A stretch of DNA of 11,166 nucleotides from an uncultured beta proteobacterium (GTDB lineage Bacteria > Pseudomonadota > Gammaproteobacteria > Burkholderiales > Burkholderiaceae_B): positions 1 to 11,166 of the forward strand of contig CAIYCP010000351.1 of NCBI GenBank assembly GCA_903924715.1. Reading direction: 5' to 3'. Positions 1 to 6,332 of this stretch are shown piece by piece. The notes beneath the pieces were generated by a model. It was not told the origin of the DNA. It saw nothing but the letters and a program-made list of their open reading frames with translations, and ran no database searches. Each line of letters opens with the position of its first letter. Positions within the stretch are counted from its first letter, which is position 1. Position numbers and translations under genes: made by a program.

Positions 1-107
1 ATGACCAGTTTGGCTGTGCGGTACTGCTTGTGACACATGACGCCCGGCTCTCCACCACGTGCGATCGGACGATCACGCTGGTTGATGGACAGACTGTGCA
101 AGGTTAA
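1..107 (+). CDS. ABC transporter ATP-binding protein, C-terminal end (partial)
   Basis: The gene enters from the left edge and is read in frame from base 3 to a TAA at 105-107, giving the last 34 residues. They begin DQFGCAVLLVTHDARLS and end in LVDGQTVQG. The VTHD stretch is the H-loop (switch) of ABC ATPases, preceded by the usual hydrophobic strand. The CDRTITLVDGQ segment matches the strand and turn that close the nucleotide-binding domain in the LolD/YbbA/MacB export group. Walker A, Walker B and the signature motif lie outside the window. The protein would power a membrane transporter from the cytoplasm, with the partner permease unseen. The stop overlaps the stop of the convergent PrpD-family gene (bases 105-106 shared). 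No start codon for this frame lies inside the window. The ABC call is firm; the subfamily is a guess from a short tail. Confidence 0.8.
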   Translation, partial: DQFGCAVLLVTHDARLSTTCDRTITLVDGQTVQG

Positions 108-1588
108 GTTTGCAGTACAGCCCTCAGGCTTTGAATATTTGACACTTGTTCGAGATCCCAAATTGCAGCGACCAACGATCGGGCCTTATCCTGCCCCAAT
201 ACTGGCGAACATAAGTCGTAGGCTTTTTTACCGACCTCGTCACGCGTCATCGGATTTGCAACCGTACCCCTTACATTCTTCGTGTGCGAATGCAGCATGC
301 GACCGTCTTTGAGCTTGATATCAACAATTGCCTGACGGCTTGGCAAGGCCTTCTGTAACTCATCGTCTCCAATCAACTCCACACGCTTCTTAATCTCAAG
401 TACGTCAGGGTGATTCATCCGCTTCACATCATGCGCCGCTTCGAGCGAGGCCGTGCCATCCAACAGCATCACCGCAACCATATATTGCATATTGATATCA
501 GGCATGCTGCGATTATTAACTGTTGCAGCACCCGTTTTGAAAATACGTACACTCACGTGCTCGACGTCACTCGCTTTGAATCGATGTTCAAGAATCAAGT
601 CATAGACCGAGTCCAGTGCCGCCTGAATTGGGCTCCCAACCGTCCAGCGCTTAATTGCCGTATTAATGACTTCATAGCGCCCACCCAGGTCACGGGTCAA
701 TTCCTCGGGCTTAGCCTCAGCACCGCCGAAGGCAACAAAGAAGTTACTTGGCCCACCAAAAGGATCGTCAATCCCCGACATTCCTGAGGCAACCATGGTG
801 ACCGACACAGCGCCGTTACGGGCCGGCAGGCCACCAAACTGAAACGCCTTTTCAACGTGCTCAGTATCACGGGCATAGTTCGACAGGCCACTGGCCTGCT
901 GAGTGGTGTACGACAAGGCAAATCGAACCTGCTGCGGCGTTAATTTGGCAAGCGAAGCGCAAGCAACGGTGGCGCCAAACATCGGACCAAATGAATGCGT
1001 GCCATGCCCGCGGCGCGAGAAGGCATACGCCCCCACCGAAAACGATAGTCGCGCACAGATGTCGTAACCCAACGCCACGGCCCTGAGCAGCGCTGTGCCA
1101 CTTGATTGCTCAAACTCTGCCATCGCAAGCGCTGCCGGCACGACACCCGCACCTGGATGGGTGAGGGACGCGGGATGAGAGTCATCTGTTTCATCTGCAT
1201 GCGCCAACATACCGCCCGCAAGCGACGCATTCACCACCGTCGTAAGGATGTTGGTGCCAGGGATCGAGGCTTGGGGTGTGCCACCTTGGGCCTTGATATA
1301 GGCGATCGCTTTTTCACCAGCCAAAAGATGCGTGCCGGAGATCATGGCCGCAAGAGTATCTAACAAATGATGCTTAGTCGCCTCGAGCGCATCGGCCGGA
1401 AGTGCGCGATCAGCGACTTGCGCAACATAATTGGCCAACGCCAACGTGACCGGCGAAATTTCTGGGCGAGCTGCCGCATTGGAATCCGCCGCAACGCTTA
1501 AGCGTGCAGGAAGCGCCAAGGCACTTAGCAGACCCATACGCATCAGCGCACGACGTTTTAAATAATATTCATTTAGCTGATATGTCAT
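104..1588 (-). CDS. MmgE/PrpD family protein with Tat-like leader
   Basis: 494 residues from ATG at 1588. The family includes 2-methylcitrate dehydratase, cis-aconitate decarboxylase and iminodisuccinate epimerase, which act on small di- and tricarboxylates. Against cis-aconitate decarboxylase, recalled from memory, the likely active-site residues are D135/D136 (HADETDDSH), H144 (THPGAG), H198 (GTHSFGP), K247, K313 (IKRW) and Y369, so a working enzyme is plausible. The substrate cannot be told. The N-terminus carries KRRALMRM followed by a hydrophobic stretch and an Ala-rich region to about residue 34 (SVAA), which resembles a twin-arginine leader. The domain proper starts near residue 45. 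It is the third gene after the hydrolase and a Bug receptor, 35 bp from the latter. An in-frame TTG at 1627 overlaps the upstream stop and has AAGG before it. It would add 13 residues ahead of the leader, so ATG is preferred, although its own ribosome site is poor. Confidence 0.9.
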   Translation of the reverse strand: MTYQLNEYYLKRRALMRMGLLSALALPARLSVAADSNAAARPEISPVTLALANYVAQVADRALPADALEATKHHLLDTLAAMISGTHLLAGEKAIAYIKAQGGTPQASIPGTNILTTVVNASLAGGMLAHADETDDSHPASLTHPGAGVVPAALAMAEFEQSSGTALLRAVALGYDICARLSFSVGAYAFSRRGHGTHSFGPMFGATVACASLAKLTPQQVRFALSYTTQQASGLSNYARDTEHVEKAFQFGGLPARNGAVSVTMVASGMSGIDDPFGGPSNFFVAFGGAEAKPEELTRDLGGRYEVINTAIKRWTVGSPIQAALDSVYDLILEHRFKASDVEHVSVRIFKTGAATVNNRSMPDINMQYMVAVMLLDGTASLEAAHDVKRMNHPDVLEIKKRVELIGDDELQKALPSRQAIVDIKLKDGRMLHSHTKNVRGTVANPMTRDEVGKKAYDLCSPVLGQDKARSLVAAIWDLEQVSNIQSLRAVLQT

Positions 1589-1623
1589 GATTTTTTTGCC
1601 ACAGTTGTTAGGGTAATAAAGCC

Positions 1624-2589
1624 TCAATCTACCTTGATACCTACTGCATCAATCAAGGTTTTCCATTTTTTGTACTCGCCTTCAATAAAAGCCTTTGTTT
1701 CGGCTGGCCCACCATACAGAGGACGCGCATGCATGCTTTCAATAAAGGCAATGGTATCTGGCTGGCGACTGATCTCATCCACTGCTTTAGCCAAGATCAT
1801 TTGAATCGATTGAGGTAGGTTGGCTGGCGCCACCATAAAGTAATCCCCTTGCACATCAAATCCCGGGTAGCCAGACTCAGCGATCGTGGGTACGTCAGGG
1901 TGCTGTTTCAAACGATACGGGCCCGTGATGGCAAGTAGTTTCAACTTTTTTGACTCAACTAGCGGCATCATGGTGGCCGAACTGCCAAAGGTCAAATCTA
2001 CGCGAGCGGCCAACATATCAATCAACGCCTGCGAGCCACCACGATAAGGCACGTGGGTCATTTTGACGTTAGCCATGTATTGAAACAACTCTCCGGCAAG
2101 ATGCTGTGTCGAACCGGTTCCTGCCGAGGCAAACGTCAACGTACCCGGGGTCTTCTTTGCCGCTTCGACCAATTCTTTTACAGAGTTGATCGGTGAACTG
2201 CCAGGAACAACTAAGACGTTTGGCGTAGACACCAGCATTGCAATCGGAGCCAAATCTCGGCGCCAGTCGTAGGGGTTGCGATTCAACACCGCATTACTGG
2301 CGATAGGATTGGAACCCAGAGCCAAGATATAACCATCGGGTAGACTTTGTGCCAACGCATTGAGCGAAACAATACCGCCACCACCTGGACGATTCTCAAC
2401 GATAAAAGTCTGACCTAATTTATCAGTCAGTTTTTTTGCGTAATAACGCGCAATCGTATCTGTCGCACCGCCTGCAGCAAAGCCAGCGATGAGTTTGACC
2501 TCGCGAGTTGGATATGCAACCTGAGCTTGCACACAGTTTGTCATCACGCTCAGTAACACACTGATCAACCAGTATATGAAACGATTCAT
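1624..2589 (-). CDS. Bug/TctC-family periplasmic solute-binding receptor 1
   Basis: 321 residues, the usual family length. Residues 1-22 form a signal peptide with a hydrophobic core (WLISVLLSVM) and likely cleavage after VQA at about 22. The mature protein shows the family hallmarks in order: first ligand loop AAGGATDTIAR at 39-48, IVENRPGGGG at 63-72, PDGYILA at 84-90, second ligand loop SAGTGSTQHLAGE at 155-167, and HVPYRGG at 179-185. Bug proteins bind carboxylated or small polar compounds in the periplasm for tripartite tricarboxylate transporters, and many are orphans. The ligand cannot be read here. The start is supported by AAAGGA five bases before the ATG. It sits between the dehalogenase-like hydrolase and the PrpD-family gene on the same strand, with 70 and 35 bp gaps, so a joint transcript is likely. 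No TctA or TctB gene is in the window. Confidence 0.93.
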   Translation of the reverse strand: MNRFIYWLISVLLSVMTNCVQAQVAYPTREVKLIAGFAAGGATDTIARYYAKKLTDKLGQTFIVENRPGGGGIVSLNALAQSLPDGYILALGSNPIASNAVLNRNPYDWRRDLAPIAMLVSTPNVLVVPGSSPINSVKELVEAAKKTPGTLTFASAGTGSTQHLAGELFQYMANVKMTHVPYRGGSQALIDMLAARVDLTFGSSATMMPLVESKKLKLLAITGPYRLKQHPDVPTIAESGYPGFDVQGDYFMVAPANLPQSIQMILAKAVDEISRQPDTIAFIESMHARPLYGGPAETKAFIEGEYKKWKTLIDAVGIKVD

Positions 2590-2659
2590 ACCTATCCTTT
2601 TATTCTTATCTTTTTGTCAAGACAAAGTTCTTTACTGGCCAATGCTTTCAAGCTCGATC

Positions 2660-3541
2660 TTAATCTTTAAAAAACCTGGATAACCACTCAATGACTTGCT
2701 CAGGCGCTTCTTCGTTCACGTAATGGCCGCAGGGCAAACCCTCACCAGATACGTTTTTGGCTCGTTCGCGCCAAATACTCAAGGGATCAGCAAACTGCTT
2801 GCCCACCAAACTCTTTTGGCCCCACAGCGCTAGCAAAGGCATCTCGAGCTTTCGACCAAGATCTGCTGTGTCTAATTCACAATCAATACTGGCAGCCGCA
2901 CGATAGTCACCACAAGAGCCACGGATCGTTTTTTCATTGAAGCAGCGTACATACTCAGCCCAGATCTCAGGCGGGATATGATTTAAGTCTGAGGTCAGTT
3001 TTAATAACTTTTTACGCAAAAACCAATCTGCCGGCACACTACCCATCATGCGCTCGGGCAGATCAGCCGGCTGCGCCATGAACGGCCAATGCCAGCCCAG
3101 CATGGCGCCTACGCGACCCATCGCATTCCACATATCTAACGTCGGCACAATATCGATCACGGCCGCTTTGAGCACTTTTTCAGGATGATCTAAACACATC
3201 CGATGAACCGTACGCGCACCACGATCATGGCCTGCAACATAAAACTGGTCGTATCCCAAGGCCTGCATCACCTCGACTTGATCCTGCGCCATGGCACGAA
3301 ACGAATAGTTGGCGTAATCAGCGTCTTCAACTGGAGCTGAGCTATCACCATAGCCACGTAAGTCTGCAGCGACCACATGAAAGTGCGCCGATAACCTGGG
3401 CGCAATTTTGTGCCAAGCAACATGCGTGAGCGGGTTGCCATGCAATAACAACAAAGGTGGCCCTTCTCCCCCATGGCGCAAACGAATACTCGCCCCGGTT
3501 GTTTCAATATCTAAAAGAGCAAAACCGGGCATGATTGTCAT
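2660..3541 (-). CDS. alpha/beta hydrolase, haloacetate (fluoroacetate) dehalogenase-like
   Basis: 293 residues from ATG at 3541, close to the length of characterised fluoroacetate dehalogenases. There is no signal peptide, so it is cytoplasmic. An alpha/beta fold is evident: HGNP oxyanion region at 34-37, DLRGYGDSS at 60-68, nucleophile elbow GHDRGAR at 104-110, and a C-terminal GHY. Compared from memory with fluoroacetate dehalogenase (Burkholderia FAc-DEX; D104, R105, R108, D128, H149, W150, Y212, H271), the matching residues here are D106, R107, R110, D130, H151, W152, Y213 and H273. The nucleophile is Asp, not Ser, as in dehalogenases and epoxide hydrolases. The two Arg fit the substrate carboxylate, and the His-Trp-Tyr trio fits the halide pocket. 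It heads a unit with a Bug receptor and a PrpD-family enzyme. TTG at 3553 and ATG at 3532 are alternative starts; none has a strong ribosome site. The natural substrate could be another 2-haloacid or an ester. Confidence 0.88.
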   Translation of the reverse strand: MTIMPGFALLDIETTGASIRLRHGGEGPPLLLLHGNPLTHVAWHKIAPRLSAHFHVVAADLRGYGDSSAPVEDADYANYSFRAMAQDQVEVMQALGYDQFYVAGHDRGARTVHRMCLDHPEKVLKAAVIDIVPTLDMWNAMGRVGAMLGWHWPFMAQPADLPERMMGSVPADWFLRKKLLKLTSDLNHIPPEIWAEYVRCFNEKTIRGSCGDYRAAASIDCELDTADLGRKLEMPLLALWGQKSLVGKQFADPLSIWRERAKNVSGEGLPCGHYVNEEAPEQVIEWLSRFFKD

Positions 3542-3580
3542 CGCGTGACCCAAAATATAGTTGTCTCGATAAGAAAGCGT

Positions 3581-3614
3581 AGCAGATCAATCGATGCTTC
3601 GCGACTGATCTGCT
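3581..3614. promoter_or_regulatory. imperfect palindrome in divergent promoter region (candidate operator)
   Basis: Arms AGCAGATCAATCG (3581-3593) and CGACTGATCTGCT (3602-3614) pair at 12 of 13 positions around an 8-base centre. It lies in the 166-bp gap between the divergent hydrolase and Bug receptor 2. A TATACT (3617-3622), resembling a -10 box for the rightward gene, begins three bases after the right arm with no good -35 box, so the palindrome would cover the -35 area. That suits a regulator site. A structured leader or terminator for stray leftward or rightward transcripts is also possible, since TTTT follows the right arm. Confidence 0.4.
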
Positions 3615-3707
3615 TTTATACTATGTTTAGCTATTCAGGCTGAAGCCCGTTAAACTCAGTCTGTTAGGGGCGCCGCAAACAAATCGTTCAATCAGATAAA
3701 AAGAGCA

Positions 3708-4703
3708 ATGATGCATATACGATCCAATAGACTATTCGCACCTTTCTTGATTGCTTGTCTGGTTTTGTTGAATGTTTTGCCAGCAGCCGCGCAAGCACAA
3801 GGAAATTATCCCAACAAACCCGTACGCTTGATCGTACCCTTCACACCCGGTGGCGTAACCGACGAGAGTGCAAGGTTCGTGGCCGAACAAATGAGCAAGC
3901 GTCTCGGCCAGCAAATGATCGTCGAGAATAAGCCCGGCGCCTCTGGCAATATCGGCACCAATCAAGTCGCAACGTCAGAACCAGACGGTTACACCCTGCT
4001 CTTGGGTTTTGATGGCACGATGGTCATTAACCCGCACGTCTTTGCAACGATTCCGTTTGATCCCGTCAAAGACTTTGCACCTGTCGGAAAAATCGGCGAT
4101 GCGATTTTAATTTTAGTCGCGCACCCAGACTTAGCTGCCAACAACGTTAAAGAGTTAATTGCCTTATCCAAAAAAGAAACCAATGGTTTGAATTACGGCA
4201 CCTCAGGCCTTGGCAGCACTCCACACATCGCGGGCGAAACGCTGAATATCGTTGCGGGTTCAAAGCTTGTTCATGTGCCTTACAAAGGCGGCGGTCAGGC
4301 CATGATCGATTTACAAGGCGGGTCGATTCCGCTGGTCTTTACAGCCGTCGCGGGCGCCTTGCCGCATATTCAAAATGGTCGGATCAAAGGCATTGGCGTC
4401 TCTAGCGCAGCACGCGCGCCCTCTTTGCCCAATGTGCAAACCTTTATCGAAGCTGGATTGCCCAATTTCATCTTGAACTCATGGGTGGGAATCCTTGCAC
4501 CCGCCAAAACACCCCCTGCCATTATTCAAAAGTTGAACACAACCCTCAATGAAGTGCTAAGCGACCCAGAGGTGATTAAGCGTCTTGACGTCATGGGCGT
4601 GACCGCAGCCCCCGGAACTCCGGCAGCCTACGGCGATCAGATCAAAACTGATCTGGCCCGTTATGCAGATGTTGTAAAAGCCGCGCAGATCAAGGCCAAC
4701 TGA
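3708..4703 (+). CDS. Bug/TctC-family periplasmic solute-binding receptor 2
   Basis: 331 residues. A signal peptide covers about 1-30 (core FLIACLVLLNVLPAAA, cleavage after AQA). Family motifs in order are VPFTPGGVTDESAR at 43-56, IVENKPGASG at 71-80, PDGYTLLLG at 92-100, GTSGLGSTPHIAGE at 164-177, and HVPYKGGGQA at 189-198. Both ligand loops are canonical, so it should bind a carboxylate or similar small solute in the periplasm. It stands alone on the + strand, divergent from the dehalogenase-like hydrolase and convergent with the amidase. It may therefore be controlled together with the hydrolase through the shared 166-bp promoter region. Two consecutive ATGs (3708 and 3711) follow a weak AAAAGAG site; the first is kept. 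The last codons are part of the perfect hairpin at 4686-4718. Confidence 0.93.
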   Translation: MMHIRSNRLFAPFLIACLVLLNVLPAAAQAQGNYPNKPVRLIVPFTPGGVTDESARFVAEQMSKRLGQQMIVENKPGASGNIGTNQVATSEPDGYTLLLGFDGTMVINPHVFATIPFDPVKDFAPVGKIGDAILILVAHPDLAANNVKELIALSKKETNGLNYGTSGLGSTPHIAGETLNIVAGSKLVHVPYKGGGQAMIDLQGGSIPLVFTAVAGALPHIQNGRIKGIGVSSAARAPSLPNVQTFIEAGLPNFILNSWVGILAPAKTPPAIIQKLNTTLNEVLSDPEVIKRLDVMGVTAAPGTPAAYGDQIKTDLARYADVVKAAQIKAN

Positions 4704-4718
4704 GTTGGCCTTGATCTG
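4686..4718. terminator. perfect hairpin at convergent junction, probable bidirectional terminator
   Basis: The arms CAGATCAAGGCCAAC (4686-4700) and GTTGGCCTTGATCTG (4704-4718) are exact reverse complements of 15 bp. They are separated only by the TGA stop of Bug receptor 2. The left arm encodes the receptor's last five residues, and the right arm ends one base before the convergent amidase stop (4719-4721). Position and symmetry fit a terminator shared by both genes. There is no immediate T-run on either side; the nearest is TTTT about seven bases beyond the left arm on the - strand. Termination may therefore be weak or the hairpin may mainly protect the 3' ends of the transcripts. Confidence 0.65.
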
Positions 4719-6083
4719 TTAGATAGAAGCATGCATGCGATGCCAGGGCGTCGCTTGCTCGTAGGCAGCCGCGATACGCAATAACGTCGTTTCGCTGAAG
4801 CTTTTGCCAACCAATTGCATCGACACAGGCAGCCCGCTTGCTGACTGTCCAGTCATCACAGCGATTGCAGGATGCCCGGTCAGATTAAAGGGCATTCTCG
4901 CTTGGCGCGTGTAGGTACGAACAATTTCGGGCTCATCATCAATGCGACAAGCAGGATCCATTGAGTTTGCGACCAGCAAGACGTCGTAGTCTTTAAACAT
5001 ATTGTCGACAGCGTCAATCAGAATACGGCGCATTTGCATGGATTGAACATATTCGCCGCCCGTGACAAAGGCCCCAGTCAACAGCTTGCGTCGTGACATT
5101 TGTGCATAATCCTGCGGGCGCTCGCGCAACCACTTTTCGTGCACGGCCCAACCTTCTGCCATCATCAAAAGCTTTTGTGGTGTCAAAAAATCGTTTAAAG
5201 GCGGCAGTTTGACGTCAGTGACCACCGCCCCGAGTTTTGTGAATACTTTGGCAGCGTCATCGAGTGCTGCAGCTACGTCAGGATGTGCGATTTCATCAAC
5301 CTCATGAAAATGTCGCACATAACCAATACGTAAACCTTTGACCCCGCGCGTTAAGTCAGCAACATAGTTAGGCGCCAAGCGATCGCCTTGAGGCTCGGCC
5401 ATTGCATTTAACAGCAAGCCCGTGTCTTCGACGGTGCGGGCCATGGGTCCTACGTGATCCAAGGTTGAAGACAGCGTAAACACCCCGCGGCGGGACACTA
5501 ATTCATACGTGGCTTTTAAACCCACAATGCCGCAACAGGCTGCTGGGTTTCGTATCGAGCCACCGGTATCGGTGCCTAAGGCGAGTGGCACCAACCCTGC
5601 GGCTAAGGCAGCCCCCGAGCCAGAAGATGAACCACCTGGATGATGATTCAGATTCCAGGGATTGCGTGCAGGTGGAAACGGCAAATCAAATGAAGGGCCA
5701 CCGATGGCGAACTCATGCAAGGCTAATTTACCCATCAAGGTGACGCCCGCAGCACGTAGTTTGCGGATCACTTGCGCATCTTCGGTAGCGCGATGCTCGA
5801 GTTGGATCTTTGAGTGGCAGGTCGTAGTCTGTCCGGCGACATCGATAATATCTTTGATGCCAAGGGGGATACCATGCAGAGGCCCTAACGCGCGACCCGC
5901 AAAGATCTCGCGTTCGGCATCGCGTGCGGACGCTAACGCACCTTCGTGATCAACGCTGATAAAGGCGTGACATTTTGGGTTGAGTGCATCAATTCTCGCC
6001 AAAAGATTTTGCGTTAATTCGACGGGAGACAAGGTTTTCTTTCGGTAGGCCGAGGCAATCTCAGCAGCAGTCATCCAGTGCAT
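4719..6083 (-). CDS. amidase-signature family enzyme (AtzE/GatA-like)
   Basis: 454 residues, no signal peptide, cytoplasmic. The amidase-signature core is intact: GIPLGIKD with catalytic Lys at about K77, GGSSSGSG with cis-Ser at S152, and GTDTGGSIRNPA with nucleophile at S176. The spacing (75 and 24 residues) equals that in GatA. These enzymes hydrolyse C-N bonds of amides, carbamates or ureas. Length and residue positions are also near those of AtzE, the carboxybiuret hydrolase. The substrate is not readable, and a role in tRNA amidation is unlikely given the context. The start is well set: AAGGAG lies six bases before the ATG and is formed by the last codons of the upstream small gene. The two genes are three bases apart and surely co-translated. 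It is the last gene of a unit with the M20 peptidase and converges on Bug receptor 2. Confidence 0.93.
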   Translation of the reverse strand: MHWMTAAEIASAYRKKTLSPVELTQNLLARIDALNPKCHAFISVDHEGALASARDAEREIFAGRALGPLHGIPLGIKDIIDVAGQTTTCHSKIQLEHRATEDAQVIRKLRAAGVTLMGKLALHEFAIGGPSFDLPFPPARNPWNLNHHPGGSSSGSGAALAAGLVPLALGTDTGGSIRNPAACCGIVGLKATYELVSRRGVFTLSSTLDHVGPMARTVEDTGLLLNAMAEPQGDRLAPNYVADLTRGVKGLRIGYVRHFHEVDEIAHPDVAAALDDAAKVFTKLGAVVTDVKLPPLNDFLTPQKLLMMAEGWAVHEKWLRERPQDYAQMSRRKLLTGAFVTGGEYVQSMQMRRILIDAVDNMFKDYDVLLVANSMDPACRIDDEPEIVRTYTRQARMPFNLTGHPAIAVMTGQSASGLPVSMQLVGKSFSETTLLRIAAAYEQATPWHRMHASI

Positions 6084-6086
6084 GGT

Positions 6087-6281
6087 TTACTCCTTCACTC
6101 GCATCGGTGGCCAAAACTCGGTTAGGGGATCGCATGACAACTGACCGGCAGCCCGCAATTTAGCCACTGTATTAAACGCAATCGAAATGTCTTCTGGAAA
6201 TTTTTGAAACGTTTTTTCTAGACCTGCCTGTTTGACTGCGACAGCCAATACAAGTTCTTGAGTCAATTCTGTTTGTTTCAT
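6087..6281 (-). CDS. small AtzG/GatC-like amidase partner protein
   Basis: 64 residues from ATG at 6281, preceded by AAGAGAG, a usable ribosome site. An in-frame start 16 codons earlier (6329) lies almost against the upstream stop and gives an unlikely Cys-rich extension. The protein is mostly helical in appearance (LTQELVLAVAVKQAGL, then FPEDISIAFNTVAKLRA) and ends with CDPLTEFWPPMRVKE. A short helical protein with an acidic-proline tail, directly ahead of an amidase-signature gene, is the pattern of AtzG/DUF4089 and GatC subunits, which stabilise their large amidase partner. In the cyanuric acid operon atzG also precedes atzE. Its final codons supply the ribosome site of the amidase, so dosage is linked. 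The family call rests on size, position and tail, not on a recognised fingerprint. Confidence 0.6.
   Translation of the reverse strand: MKQTELTQELVLAVAVKQAGLEKTFQKFPEDISIAFNTVAKLRAAGQLSCDPLTEFWPPMRVKE
6090..6095 (-). promoter_or_regulatory. ribosome binding site of the amidase inside the upstream gene
   Basis: AAGGAG on the - strand with six bases to the ATG at 6083. It is the Lys-Glu ending of the small upstream gene just before its TAA, so translation of the two genes is probably coupled. Confidence 0.8.
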
Positions 6282-6332
6282 GATCACTCTCTTTTCAATA
6301 ACAGCACAGCCAACTGAACACCTAGACACACG

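Noticed and set aside
410..787. Open + strand frame of 125 codons
   Set aside because: It is antisense to the PrpD-family gene, whose frame carries the conserved active-site motifs. No ribosome site or family signal was seen.
1589..1627. TTG start for the PrpD-family gene overlapping the previous stop
   Set aside because: AAGG before it makes it possible, but it adds 13 residues ahead of a good leader. Kept only as an alternative.
2613..2626. TTTGTC-AA-GACAAA dyad and a TTGACA box upstream of Bug receptor 1
   Set aside because: On the - strand TTGACA matches a -35 box, but no acceptable -10 follows at 16-18 bp. The dyad is only six bases per arm.
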